This document shows positions 24,066 through 33,994 of a stretch of DNA of 45,876 nucleotides, one piece after another. A program made the translations under genes and the position numbers. How positions within the stretch are numbered: the first letter of the stretch is position 1; every line of letters starts with the position of its first letter. Origin of the DNA: an uncultured Lachnospiraceae bacterium (GTDB lineage Bacteria; Bacillota; Clostridia; Lachnospirales; Lachnospiraceae); NCBI GenBank assembly GCA_944380605.1, contig CALWIA010000006.1, positions 170,683-216,558 on the forward strand, given 5' to 3'. Below the pieces are notes generated by a model. The model worked only from the letters and a program-made list of their open reading frames with translations, did no database searches and was not told the origin of the DNA.

Positions 24066-25262
24066 TTATTCTGGAAGCACCTGCTCCAGTTTTTCCGCCA
24101 TATGGTCGATGTCCGCCTCGGTCACAATCAGCGGCGGTACAAACCGGATCACCTGATGTTCCGCGCTGATCAGCACCAGATGCTGTTCCAGCAGCGCCCG
24201 TTTTACAATGTCACCCACCGGGCAGGAAAACTCCAGGCCCTGGATCAGCCCCACGCCCCGGTGGTCCCGGATGCAGGCATGGCGTTTTGCCAGATTTTCC
24301 AGGGTATTCCACAGGTATTCTCCCATCTGTCCCGCGTGGGCCGCCAGATTCCTCTTTTCAAAGATTTCCAGCACCTTATCCGCCGCGGCGCAGACCAGCG
24401 GGTTGCCGCCGTAGGTGGTGCCGTGATCGCCGGGCTTTAACACCTCTGCCGCCTTGCCGCAGGCCAGAAACGCCCCGATGGGCACGCCGTTGCCCAGGGC
24501 CTTGGCCGTGGTCATCACATCCGGCTTCACGCCGTAGTTCTGCCAGGCAAACATGGCTCCGGTGCGGCCCATGCCGCACTGGATCTCGTCCAGGATCAGC
24601 AGCAGGCCGTGTTCGTCGCAGAGCCTGCGGACGCCCTGCAGAAATTCTTCCGTCGCCGGGTAGATGCCGCCTTCGCCCTGAATGGTCTCCAGAATCACCG
24701 CGCAGGTGTTGTCATGGATCAGCGCCTTAACGCTGTCCAGATCGTTGAAATCCGCGAAGCAGATCCCCGGCAGCAGCGGCTGGAACGGCTCCTGATAGTG
24801 CTGGTTGCCGGTCACCGACAGCGCTCCCAGGCTTCTGCCGTGGAAGGAGTGCTTCATGGCGATGATCTCATGGCCGCCGTGTCCGTCCCGGCTGAAGCCG
24901 TATTTTTTCGCGATTTTCAGCGCCCCTTCTATGGCTTCCGTGCCGCTGTTGGTAAAAAATACCCGGTCCATGCCCGACGCCTTCAAAAGCTTTTCTCCGG
25001 CGTCGATCACCGGCTGATTGTAAAACAGGTTGGAGGTATGCAGCAGCTTTTCCGTCTGCGCCTTTACCGCCTCCGTGTATTCCGGATCTCCGTACCCCAG
25101 GGCGCACACGGCGATGCCGGCGCCGAAGTCCAGGTACTCCGTTCCCTCCGCGTCGTACAGGTACACGCCTTTTCCGTGGTCAAACATCACCGGGAACCGG
25201 TTATAGGTTTTGTACAGCACCTGCTCCGCCCGGCCCATGGCCGCTTCCGTCTTATTCTGCAT
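24066..25262 (-). CDS. argD: Acetylornithine aminotransferase
   Basis: A 398-residue class-III PLP aminotransferase. It converts N-acetylglutamate semialdehyde and glutamate to N-acetylornithine and 2-oxoglutarate. The PLP Asp lies in [14 protein letters not shown] and the Schiff-base Lys in [14 protein letters not shown]; the substrate region [12 protein letters not shown] is present. Start at ATG 25262 is supported by AGAGGAGCGG; it overlaps the argB stop by 11 bases. Confidence 0.95.
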   Translation of the reverse strand: MQNKTEAAMGRAEQVLYKTYNRFPVMFDHGKGVYLYDAEGTEYLDFGAGIAVCALGYGDPEYTEAVKAQTEKLLHTSNLFYNQPVIDAGEKLLKASGMDRVFFTNSGTEAIEGALKIAKKYGFSRDGHGGHEIIAMKHSFHGRSLGALSVTGNQHYQEPFQPLLPGICFADFNDLDSVKALIHDNTCAVILETIQGEGGIYPATEEFLQGVRRLCDEHGLLLILDEIQCGMGRTGAMFAWQNYGVKPDVMTTAKALGNGVPIGAFLACGKAAEVLKPGDHGTTYGGNPLVCAAADKVLEIFEKRNLAAHAGQMGEYLWNTLENLAKRHACIRDHRGVGLIQGLEFSCPVGDIVKRALLEQHLVLISAEHQVIRFVPPLIVTEADIDHMAEKLEQVLPE

Positions 25263-26148
25263 GATAATACCGCTCCTCTCTGGAATTGAGAATCGCCGTT
25301 CCGATTCCTTTGTTGGTGAAAATTTCCAAAAGCAGGCAGTGGGGAATCCGCCCGTCCAGAATGTGGACCCGGGATACCCCGTCCCGGATGGCGTCGATGC
25401 AGTTCTGCAGCTTGGGCAGCATGCCGCCTCCCAGGCTGCCGCTGTCCACAAAGGCCTGGGCCTCGTTGACGTCCATTTCGGAAATCAGGGAATCCTTGTC
25501 TTCAAAATCCCGGTACAGCCCTTCCACATCGGTCAGAAACGCCAGTTTTTCCGCTTTCACCGCCTTGGCCACGGCGCAGGCCGCGTCGTCGGCGTTGATG
25601 TTGTAGCTCTGAAAATGCTCGTCAAATCCCACCGGACATATGATAGGAAGAAAATCCTTTTCCAGCAGATCGTAGATAATCTTGGGGTTCACCTCCCGCA
25701 CTTCCCCTACAAATCCGATGTCCTGGCCTTTGGAATATTTCTTTTCGCACTGCAGCAGCATGCCATCCTTGCCGCTGATGCCGACCGCCTTGACGCCCAG
25801 TTCATTCACCAGCTGCACCAGGCTCTTGTTCACCCGGTTCAGCACCATTTCCGCGATTTCCATGGTGGCCTCGTCCGTCACCCGCAGGCCGTTGACAAAA
25901 TGGGGTTCCATCCCCACTTTTCCCACCCATTTGCTGATTTCCTTGCCGCCGCCGTGGACGATAATAGGCTTGAATCCCACCAGTTTCAGAAGCACCACGT
26001 CCTGGATGACCCGCCGTTTCAGGGCCTCGTCCACCATGGCGCTGCCGCCGTATTTTACCACAATGATCTTGCGGTTGAACCTCTGAATATAGGGAAGCGC
26101 CTCGATCAGCACCTCCGCCTTCTGCATAATCACCGGATCCAGATTCAT
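25252..26148 (-). CDS. argB: Acetylglutamate kinase
   Basis: A 298-residue amino-acid kinase phosphorylating N-acetylglutamate. The N-terminal nucleotide loop [11 protein letters not shown], substrate region [23 protein letters not shown] and the C-terminal [13 protein letters not shown] are canonical. The length and an N-terminal helix before the kinase core match arginine-inhibited, hexameric forms; feedback inhibition is therefore likely but not shown. Second-last enzyme gene of the argCJBD run. Confidence 0.95.
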   Translation of the reverse strand: MNLDPVIMQKAEVLIEALPYIQRFNRKIIVVKYGGSAMVDEALKRRVIQDVVLLKLVGFKPIIVHGGGKEISKWVGKVGMEPHFVNGLRVTDEATMEIAEMVLNRVNKSLVQLVNELGVKAVGISGKDGMLLQCEKKYSKGQDIGFVGEVREVNPKIIYDLLEKDFLPIICPVGFDEHFQSYNINADDAACAVAKAVKAEKLAFLTDVEGLYRDFEDKDSLISEMDVNEAQAFVDSGSLGGGMLPKLQNCIDAIRDGVSRVHILDGRIPHCLLLEIFTNKGIGTAILNSREERYYHAE

Positions 26149-26176
26149 CGTCCCTTCCTCCCTTTCTCCGTTTCTT

Positions 26177-27397
26177 TTATGAACGATAGTCCGCGTTAAT
26201 CTTTACATAGTCAAAGGTCAGGTCGCAGCCCCAGGCCGTGGCCGACGCCTCTCCCATGTGGATATCCGCAATGGCCGTCACTTCCGGCTGGGACAGGATT
26301 TCCGTAGCCTTTTCTTCGCTGTAGGGCAGCGCCACCCCGTCTTTGATGATCTGCAGCTTTCCTGCCGCGCTTTCAAAGTACAGATCCACCTGTTCCGGAT
26401 CAAAGGACGCGCCGGAATAGCCCATGGCGCACAGAATCCGGCCCCAGTTGGCGTCGTGGCCGAAGATGGCCGCCTTGGTCAGATTGGACGTGATCACCGA
26501 TTTGGCCAGCGTCACCGCCTGTGCCTTGTCCGCCGCCCCTGTTACTTTCACCTCAAACAGCGCGGTGCATCCTTCCCCATCGCCGGCGATCTTTTTGGCC
26601 AGCGTCTCGTTGACCTGGCGAAGCGCCTGGCAGAACATGCGGTAATCTTCTCCGTCCTCCGTGATTTCCGGATTGCCGGCCATGCCGTTGGCCAGCAGCA
26701 GCACCGTATCGTTGGTGGAGGTGTCGCCATCCACCGAAATCATGTTGTAGGTGTCTTTGACATCCTCCGACAGCGCCCGCTGCAGCAGTTCATGGGAAAT
26801 GGCAGCGTCGGTGGTGACAAAAGAAAGCATGGTGCACATATTGGGGTGAATCATGCCGGAACCCTTGCACATGCCGCCGACGGTCACGGTCTTCCCTCCC
26901 AGGCAGATCTGCACCGCCGTCTCTTTCTGCTTGGTGTCCGTGGTCATAATGGCCCTGGCCGCCGCCGTACCGCTCTCTATATCCGCCGAAAGCTCCGGCG
27001 CCATAGCGGCGATACCGGCCCGGATCCGGTCCATAGGCAGCTGCATGCCGATGACGCCGGTGGAAGCCACCAGCACCGACGTCTCCGGGACGCCCAGCGC
27101 CTGGGCAGCGGCTTTGGCCGTATCCAGGCAGTAGCCGTATCCTTCTGCACCGGTGCAGGCGTTGGCAATGCCCGCGTTGATTACCACCGCCTGAGCCGTG
27201 CCGGCCGCCGTCACTTTCTGGTCCCATTTCACCGGCGCCGCCTTTACCAGGTTGGTGGTGTACACCCCCGCCGCCCGGCAGGGCGTTTCGCTGTAAAGCA
27301 TCGCCATATCCTTCCGGTCCGCGTATTTGATGCCCGCCGCCGTACAGGCCGCCTGGAATCCCTTCGCCGCCGTCACGCCTCCATCTATCTGTTTCAT
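26177..27397 (-). CDS. argJ: Bifunctional ornithine acetyltransferase / N-acetylglutamate synthase
   Basis: A 406-residue self-cleaving enzyme that moves the acetyl group from N-acetylornithine to glutamate. The proenzyme cleaves before Thr189 in the motif [14 protein letters not shown]; the residue before the Thr is Cys188, where Ala is usual. [11 protein letters not shown] and the C-terminal [15 protein letters not shown] segment are typical. The recycling function makes a separate de novo acetylglutamate synthase needed only to start the cycle. Confidence 0.95.
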   Translation of the reverse strand: MKQIDGGVTAAKGFQAACTAAGIKYADRKDMAMLYSETPCRAAGVYTTNLVKAAPVKWDQKVTAAGTAQAVVINAGIANACTGAEGYGYCLDTAKAAAQALGVPETSVLVASTGVIGMQLPMDRIRAGIAAMAPELSADIESGTAAARAIMTTDTKQKETAVQICLGGKTVTVGGMCKGSGMIHPNMCTMLSFVTTDAAISHELLQRALSEDVKDTYNMISVDGDTSTNDTVLLLANGMAGNPEITEDGEDYRMFCQALRQVNETLAKKIAGDGEGCTALFEVKVTGAADKAQAVTLAKSVITSNLTKAAIFGHDANWGRILCAMGYSGASFDPEQVDLYFESAAGKLQIIKDGVALPYSEEKATEILSQPEVTAIADIHMGEASATAWGCDLTFDYVKINADYRS

Positions 27398-27433
27398 ATG
27401 ATGTCTTCCTCCCGCATTTCCTGCTTTCCCGGC

Positions 27434-27898
27434 CTATGGAATAAACCGGGTAATATTTTCCTCATTCAGCACAAATTCATAATAGTTTACATCCGGCCTC
27501 TGGTTCCATCCGATGCCCTGCCAGAAGGCGTTGCCGACGGTGTTGCTCTGAAACGCGATCAGCATCACCTTGCTGACCCCTTCCCGCTGCAGCGCCCGCA
27601 GGGCGAACCGCACCATCTGATACCCCACGCCGTGCTTCCGGTATTCTTTGGCCACGCAGACATGGTAAAAACAGCCGGTGCGGCCGTCGTGGCCGCAGAG
27701 AATGGAGCCGACGATCCGGCCGTTCTGCTCCGCCACCACGCTGGTGGACGGGTTCCGCCGCAGAAACCGTTCCACTCCTTCTCTGGAGTCGTCGATGCTG
27801 CGGATGCCGAAGCCGTTGATGCCCAGCCACAGGGCATAGACCCTGTCATAGTCCGCCATCTCCATGGGGCGGATGTTGATGCTCATGGTGCCCGCCAT
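27434..27898 (-). CDS. GNAT family N-acetyltransferase (YpeA-like) inside the arginine operon
   Basis: A 154-residue single-domain acetyltransferase. The acetyl-CoA loop motif appears as VCVAKEYRKHGVGYQMV near residues 85-101, and the C-terminal strand pattern FWQGIGW follows. AAAGGAGA is five bases before ATG 27898. It lies between argC and argJ with short gaps, so it is co-transcribed with arginine genes. It could provide N-acetylglutamate to prime the cycle, as short GNAT-type synthases do in other bacteria, or acetylate something else; sequence alone does not say. Confidence 0.85.
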   Translation of the reverse strand: MAGTMSINIRPMEMADYDRVYALWLGINGFGIRSIDDSREGVERFLRRNPSTSVVAEQNGRIVGSILCGHDGRTGCFYHVCVAKEYRKHGVGYQMVRFALRALQREGVSKVMLIAFQSNTVGNAFWQGIGWNQRPDVNYYEFVLNEENITRFIP

Positions 27899-27919
27899 GG
27901 TGTCTCCTTTCCGGAATCC

Positions 27920-28969
27920 CTACGGGAACAGCGGAATCTGCTTCAGGCCCGTATTTTCCGGCAGACCGAACAGCAGGTTCATGTTCTGGACCGCCTGGCC
28001 GGCCGCGCCCTTCATCAGGTTGTCCATGGCTCCCATCAGCACTGCCCGGCGGGTGCGGGGATCGATTTTAAAATTCACATCCACGTAGTTGCTGCCTTCC
28101 ACCCAGCGGGTCTGGGGGCACACGCCCTCCGGCAGCACCCGGACAAAAGTTTCCTTGTCATAATAGGCGTGATAGACTTCCCGGATATCCGCGTCGGACA
28201 CATCCTTTTTCAGGGACGCGTACGCCGTCACCAGAATGCCCCGGTTCATGGGGATCAGGTGAGGCGTAAAGCTTATGGTCACCGGACGGCCGGCGCCGTA
28301 AGACAGCTGCTCTTCGATTTCCGGCGTATGGCGGTGGGAAGCCACGCCGTAGGCCTTGCAGCTTTCGTTGACCTCACAGTAGAGATTGTCCACCTTGGCC
28401 CCTCTGCCGGCCCCGGATACGCCGGATTTGGCATCGATGATCAGGGTGTCCGGATCGATGAGCCCTTCTTTCACCAGCGGATACACCGTCAGAATGGAAC
28501 AGGTGGGGTAACATCCCGGATTGGCCACCAGCCGCGCCTGCTTTATGGATTCCCGGTTCAATTCCGGAAGTCCGTACACCGCTTCCTTAATAAAATCCGC
28601 CGACGGATGCTGGATTTTGTACCAGGCCTGGTACACCTCCACATCTTTGATCCGGAAATCCGCGCTCAAGTCGATGATTTTCGTCCGGGACAGCACGCTT
28701 TCGCTGACCAGGGACGCGCACAGCCCCTGGGGCGTCGCCGTAAACACCACGTCGGCCATATCCGCCAGCGCTTCCATATCTTCATTCCCGCACACCGCGT
28801 CGGTCATCTGATACATATTCTGATAAATGGAACCGTATTTCTGATCCGCATAGCTTTTGGAACCGTACCACACGATTTCCACGTCGTCCCTCTGCAGAAG
28901 CAGCCGGGCCAGCTCGCCTCCGGCGTATCCGGTAGAACCGATGATGCCGGCTTTGATTTTCTTATTCAT
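27920..28969 (-). CDS. argC: N-acetyl-gamma-glutamyl-phosphate reductase
   Basis: A 349-residue NADPH-dependent reductase making N-acetylglutamate semialdehyde. The Rossmann start KAGIIGSTGYAGGELARLL and catalytic Cys in VANPGCYPT are clear, as is HRHTPEI later. First gene of the argC-GNAT-argJ-argB-argD operon; its promoter overlaps a candidate ARG box at 29026-29040. Confidence 0.96.
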   Translation of the reverse strand: MNKKIKAGIIGSTGYAGGELARLLLQRDDVEIVWYGSKSYADQKYGSIYQNMYQMTDAVCGNEDMEALADMADVVFTATPQGLCASLVSESVLSRTKIIDLSADFRIKDVEVYQAWYKIQHPSADFIKEAVYGLPELNRESIKQARLVANPGCYPTCSILTVYPLVKEGLIDPDTLIIDAKSGVSGAGRGAKVDNLYCEVNESCKAYGVASHRHTPEIEEQLSYGAGRPVTISFTPHLIPMNRGILVTAYASLKKDVSDADIREVYHAYYDKETFVRVLPEGVCPQTRWVEGSNYVDVNFKIDPRTRRAVLMGAMDNLMKGAAGQAVQNMNLLFGLPENTGLKQIPLFP

Positions 28970-29025
28970 CCTTCAAATCCTCTTTCCCTTATTTTATGGA
29001 TTGTTCCGTTATAGTTCTGCTGCTG

Positions 29026-29061
29026 ATTCATAATTATACACCTTCTTTCCCCATTATGCAA
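29026..29061 (-). promoter_or_regulatory. argC promoter with candidate ARG box
   Basis: Minus strand -35 TTGCAT (29061-29056), 17 bases, perfect -10 TATAAT (29038-29033). The sequence TGTATAATTATGAAT (29040-29026) covers the -10 and resembles the ArgR/AhrC operator core ATAATTAT with partly symmetric flanks. Arginine repression is the likely control. Confidence 0.65.
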
Positions 29062-29094
29062 TCTGTTTTTCTATGAAAACATTACATTTTCCTG

Positions 29095-29130
29095 TTGCAT
29101 TTTTTCAAGAAGTGTTGTATATTTATGAAT
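29095..29130 (+). promoter_or_regulatory. argG promoter with candidate ARG box
   Basis: TTGCAT (29095-29100), 17 bases, TATATT (29118-29123). TGTATATTTATGAAT (29116-29130) covers the -10 and differs from the argC box in one position. Confidence 0.65.
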
Positions 29131-29190
29131 GTTTAAACAATCCATATGAAAAAATTTCTGAATCATACAGGAAAACGGGAGGACGAAACC

Positions 29191-30417
<1,227 letters not shown>

Positions 30418-30420
30418 TTG

Positions 30421-30475
30421 CAAAATCGCCCATACAAAGAGGCACAGGAACCGCGTTCCTGTGCCTCCGATTTTG
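30421..30475. terminator. Terminator between argG and mgtC-like gene
   Basis: A perfect 13-bp stem, 30439-30451 with 30455-30467, with a 3-base loop. It is enclosed by CAAAATCG (30421-30428) pairing with CGATTTTG (30468-30475). T-rich DNA lies on both exits, so it can serve both convergent genes. Confidence 0.85.
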
Positions 30476-30483
30476 TCTTCCAT

Positions 30484-31167
30484 TTACCCGGACACGCTGC
30501 TGACGCGGCTGTCCTTCGCCAGCTGGTACACCAGCTGATTCTTGTCATATTCAGCGGGAAACAAAAGATCAAACTCTACCTTGGTCTCGTCTTTTGTCTT
30601 GTTCTTGCTGATCTTTATATTCACTTCCCGGATCCTTTCGGTCCGGAACCGCTCCCGCAGCTCCTCCACCACCGTTTCATAGCAGTCGGTGGTCAGTTTT
30701 AAATAGCCCCGGTACGGCTCCGCCGTCAGAAAAGACGCCCGGTGCAAAAGGATCTGTGTCACCACTACAAGCACCCCCGAGCAGATTCCAATAAAATACG
30801 ATCCCGCGCCGATGGCCATGCCTACGCCCGCCGTGGTCCAGATGCCGGCCGCGGTGGTCAGCCCGCTGACCGAATTGTTCCGGATGAAAATGACTCCCGC
30901 TCCCAGAAAGCCCACGCCGGACACGATCTGCGCGGCGACCCGGGAGGCATCCCATTCCGGAATATCCGAAAATCCGTACTTGGATACCACCATAATCAGC
31001 GCCGCGCCCATGCAGACAATGGCATGGGTCCGCATGCCGGCGGCCTTTTCCCGGTTTTTTCTCTCATATCCGATCACATACCCGATACATGCCGCAATGA
31101 CGATGCGCAGCAGCAGTTCCATCTGGCTCAGCAGATCAAACCGCTGGACGATTGCATGGATACCCAA
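30484..31167 (-). CDS. MgtC/SapB family membrane protein
   Basis: A 227-residue protein with about five helices in the first 140 residues and a soluble C-terminal domain. Family wording GYVIGYERKNREKAAGMRTHA and QIVSGVGFLGAGVIF is clear. MgtC-like proteins act in magnesium limitation, partly by affecting membrane ATPases. The start is TTG at 31167, with GAGG five bases upstream; an internal ATG has no comparable site. Last gene of the seven-gene minus-strand run. Confidence 0.9.
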   Translation of the reverse strand: MGIHAIVQRFDLLSQMELLLRIVIAACIGYVIGYERKNREKAAGMRTHAIVCMGAALIMVVSKYGFSDIPEWDASRVAAQIVSGVGFLGAGVIFIRNNSVSGLTTAAGIWTTAGVGMAIGAGSYFIGICSGVLVVVTQILLHRASFLTAEPYRGYLKLTTDCYETVVEELRERFRTERIREVNIKISKNKTKDETKVEFDLLFPAEYDKNQLVYQLAKDSRVSSVSG

Positions 31168-31181
31168 TTTGGCCTCACCTC

Positions 31182-32069
31182 TCAGGATTCTCGTTTTGCC
31201 TCCTGTTTCCAGGGCGGCGTCTCCGGCAGCAGCCGGCGGAAACGTTCCTCTGCCTTTCTCTGCAGTTCTCCTTCATACCGCTCTTCCAGAAACGCGTCCA
31301 GGTATTCCTGGTAAAATTCCTGCCAGGAGTCGGTTTCTTCCAGCGGACGGATGGGATAAAACAGAATTCCGTTTTTCCCGGCGGCGGCCGCGTCGCCCGG
31401 CGCGTCGCCCAGCATCAGGCAGTGGGAAGGCGCATACCCTTTCATGGCCCTGGCGATGCACTCCGCCTTGCTGCCGGCTTCCTGCCCGCATACGGCGGAG
31501 ACCAGCGGCAGCAGCCGGTGTTCTTCCCACTCCCGCAGCAGAGCCTCTGCGGAAGTCGCCGATACGATAACGATATCCGCGTGATCCGCCAGCTTTTCCA
31601 GGCTTTCCCGTACATAGGGGAACGGCGGCACGCCGCGGACCATCTCCCGGATCCGCCGGTTGCAGTCTTCGCTCCATCGCAGCGTCCGCGCCAGCTGTTC
31701 CTGATCCATATGGGTTTCCAGCGACTGCTGGTTCAGCGGCTCGCCGCTTCTGGTCCAGGCCTTCAGCTGGTCGTGGGCCGGCATGGAAAATCCCGTCAGC
31801 CGCTTTACTTCTTCCCGCTCGTCCAGCATTTCCAGCACCTTTTCCAGCGCCAGAAACCGGTTGATGCCCCGGTCCACCGAATAGAGGTTGACAAACTCCC
31901 AGGCCTCTCTGGCATAGCGGTCCACCGCCTGCAGATCCCAGAGATTCACCGCCGCCGGGCAGAAGCACTCTTTGTGCTTGACTTCCATTACATCATACGC
32001 GCAGCCGTCGGAATCGATGCACACCAGAAACGGGTGCGCCGGCCGGAAGTTTTCTATGGTCTTTTCCAC
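31182..32069 (-). CDS. HAD family hydrolase
   Basis: A 295-residue haloacid dehalogenase-type phosphatase. Motif I CIDSDGCAYDV supplies the nucleophile Asp, motif II is VSATSAE and motif IV LGDAPGDAAAA. A large helical cap (about residues 35-135) lies between motifs I and II, so it is a C1-capped enzyme. The substrate is unknown; position with another HAD gene and a tricarboxylate transporter gives no clear answer. Confidence 0.85.
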   Translation of the reverse strand: MEKTIENFRPAHPFLVCIDSDGCAYDVMEVKHKECFCPAAVNLWDLQAVDRYAREAWEFVNLYSVDRGINRFLALEKVLEMLDEREEVKRLTGFSMPAHDQLKAWTRSGEPLNQQSLETHMDQEQLARTLRWSEDCNRRIREMVRGVPPFPYVRESLEKLADHADIVIVSATSAEALLREWEEHRLLPLVSAVCGQEAGSKAECIARAMKGYAPSHCLMLGDAPGDAAAAGKNGILFYPIRPLEETDSWQEFYQEYLDAFLEERYEGELQRKAEERFRRLLPETPPWKQEAKRES

Positions 32070-32080
32070 TGCCTTTCCTC

Positions 32081-32914
32081 CTACAGAAGATACTTTTCAA
32101 TCATAGCCGCCACGCCGTCCTCGTCATAGCGCGGCGCCACGTCTTTGGCCGCCTTCCGGATCCACTCCGGCGCGTTGCCCATAGCGATGCCTAAGCCAAC
32201 CTTGCAGATCATGTCGTAGTCGCTGATGGAATCTCCCATGATCATGCACTCCTCCAGAGTAACGCCCAGTTCCTGCAGAATGGCGCTTACCGCCGCGGCC
32301 TTGTCCAGCGTCCGGGAGGCGAATTCCAGATCCTTTCCGGCCCCTTCTCTCGTATGCTTCACGCAGCCGGTAGCTGTGATTTCGTCGTACAGTTTCTGCT
32401 GCAGCGGCTCCGGAATTCCGTAAATGTTGATTTTCTCCAGGCCGATTCCATGCTCAAACAGGTATCTGGACGGGGATTCCACCGCCAGCTGGCAGTGCTC
32501 GTCCCGGATATACCATACGTGGTGCGCCGGTACCGGCATCTCGTCCAGACGGTCGTCCACCGCTTTTTCCAGAAAAATGGTATTCTGCGCGGCAATCTCC
32601 GCATAAATGCCCTGCCCCTCAAAAATCCGGCAGATTCTGGCCGTATCCGCGGGGGAAATCAGGTTGGCGTAAATGGTTCTTCCTTCCGCCCGGTCCACGG
32701 CGCGGGCGCCGTGTCCGGTTACACAGTAGCGGATGCTCTCCATAGCCAGAAGCTGCGGAGGATACATATCCAGCACCCGGCCGGTGCAGGGGATCACATG
32801 GATCCCCTTCTCCACAGCGCGGGCGATGGCGTTTCTGTTCTTTTCCGATATGGTCACCTGGTTAGGCTCCAGGGTGGTTCCATCCATATCCAGAAGCAGT
32901 ACTTTTATACGCAT
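32081..32914 (-). CDS. Cof-type HAD-IIB sugar-phosphate phosphatase
   Basis: A 277-residue HAD phosphatase with motif I LLLDMDGTTLE, motif III Lys in the KDLEFASRTLDKAAAV area and motif IV IMGDSISDYDMI. The C2-type cap sits between motifs II and III. Cof-type enzymes hydrolyse sugar phosphates, flavin nucleotides or pyridoxal phosphate. It lies 11 bases upstream of the other HAD gene. Confidence 0.9.
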   Translation of the reverse strand: MRIKVLLLDMDGTTLEPNQVTISEKNRNAIARAVEKGIHVIPCTGRVLDMYPPQLLAMESIRYCVTGHGARAVDRAEGRTIYANLISPADTARICRIFEGQGIYAEIAAQNTIFLEKAVDDRLDEMPVPAHHVWYIRDEHCQLAVESPSRYLFEHGIGLEKINIYGIPEPLQQKLYDEITATGCVKHTREGAGKDLEFASRTLDKAAAVSAILQELGVTLEECMIMGDSISDYDMICKVGLGIAMGNAPEWIRKAAKDVAPRYDEDGVAAMIEKYLL

Positions 32915-32941
32915 CGGTTCTGCCTCCTTCTGTCCCGTTTC

Positions 32942-33955
32942 TTAGTTGGTCTGCGCCTGTACCTGCTCCAGAATGCCGGAATCCGTCACAACCTGGGTGA
33001 ATTCCTCTCTCTGCTCCTGCAGGAAGGTACTAAAATCAGCCGCGTTCATGTAGTCTACGTCCATGCCGTAGTCCTTCAGTTCCGCGATAAAGTTCTCGTC
33101 GTTGATGATCTTGCCCAGGCCTTCGTCCAGAACCGCTACCATTTCCGCGTCGGTATCCTTGCCGGTGGCGATGCCCTGCGTTACCTTCTGGTCTACGTTG
33201 TATCCCTTGGAAACCAGGGTAGGTACTTCCGGCATGGTCTCGATGGTGGTATCCGTGCACAGGGCCAGCAGCTTCAGTTCGCCGGTCTCGCCGTAGGACA
33301 GCACCTCAGACAGGGACGCCACATCCACGTCGATCTGGGAACCCATAATGGCCGTCAGGGCGTCCGCGCCGCTTCCGAACGGCACCGCCGTCATCTGAAT
33401 GCCGGCTTCCAGGCAGAACTGCTCCGCCGCTACGTTGGTGATGGAGCCGATGCCGGCATGTCCGTACTGGATATCGCCCGGATTGGCCTTGGCATATTCG
33501 ATCAGGTCCTCAATGGTGTTGAAGGGAGAATCCTTGGGCACAGCGATGGCGATCGGGATGGATACGCACAGCGCCAGGGGCTCCAGCTCTTCCAGCCAGT
33601 CGTATTCGCAGGTTCCGTAAATCGGCTGCAGGTTGGCCGTCGTATTGAAGCAGGTGATGTTGTAGCCGTCGCTGGCAGAGGGATCCGTCACAAACTGGCT
33701 TAAGCCCACGTTTCCGCCGCCGCCTCCTACGTTTTCAATGATAATGTCCACTCCCAGGTACTGTTTGGAGTATTTGGCGATCAGACGGGCCATCTGGTCC
33801 GAGCTTCCTCCCGCCGTATAGGGCACCAGCCACTCGATTTCCTTGGATGGATAATCGGAGCTGTCTCCCGAAGCCGTTCCGGCGCTGCTGCACCCCGCAG
33901 CCGCCGCGGCCGTCATGGCCAGTACCAGTGTCATTGCAAGCGTTTTCTTCCACAT
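32942..33955 (-). CDS. tctC: Tripartite tricarboxylate transporter substrate-binding lipoprotein
   Basis: A 337-residue TctC-family binding protein. The signal peptide ends in the lipobox AAAAGC, so it is a lipoprotein. Mature sequence shows the Bug-type IEWLVPYTAGGSSDQMAR and GGGGGNVGL loop that holds a carboxylate ligand. AAGGAGG lies before the ATG. It works with tctA and tctB, here in order tctB-tctA-tctC. Confidence 0.92.
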   Translation of the reverse strand: MWKKTLAMTLVLAMTAAAAAGCSSAGTASGDSSDYPSKEIEWLVPYTAGGSSDQMARLIAKYSKQYLGVDIIIENVGGGGGNVGLSQFVTDPSASDGYNITCFNTTANLQPIYGTCEYDWLEELEPLALCVSIPIAIAVPKDSPFNTIEDLIEYAKANPGDIQYGHAGIGSITNVAAEQFCLEAGIQMTAVPFGSGADALTAIMGSQIDVDVASLSEVLSYGETGELKLLALCTDTTIETMPEVPTLVSKGYNVDQKVTQGIATGKDTDAEMVAVLDEGLGKIINDENFIAELKDYGMDVDYMNAADFSTFLQEQREEFTQVVTDSGILEQVQAQTN

Positions 33956-33994
33956 ACTTGTATCCTCCTTTTTTCTGCATGAAACACATGCTTT

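Noticed and set aside
26258..29014. 918-codon plus-strand frame opposite argJ, GNAT and argC
   Set aside because: It spans several well-identified genes and their gaps on the other strand; length results from high GC and codon bias.
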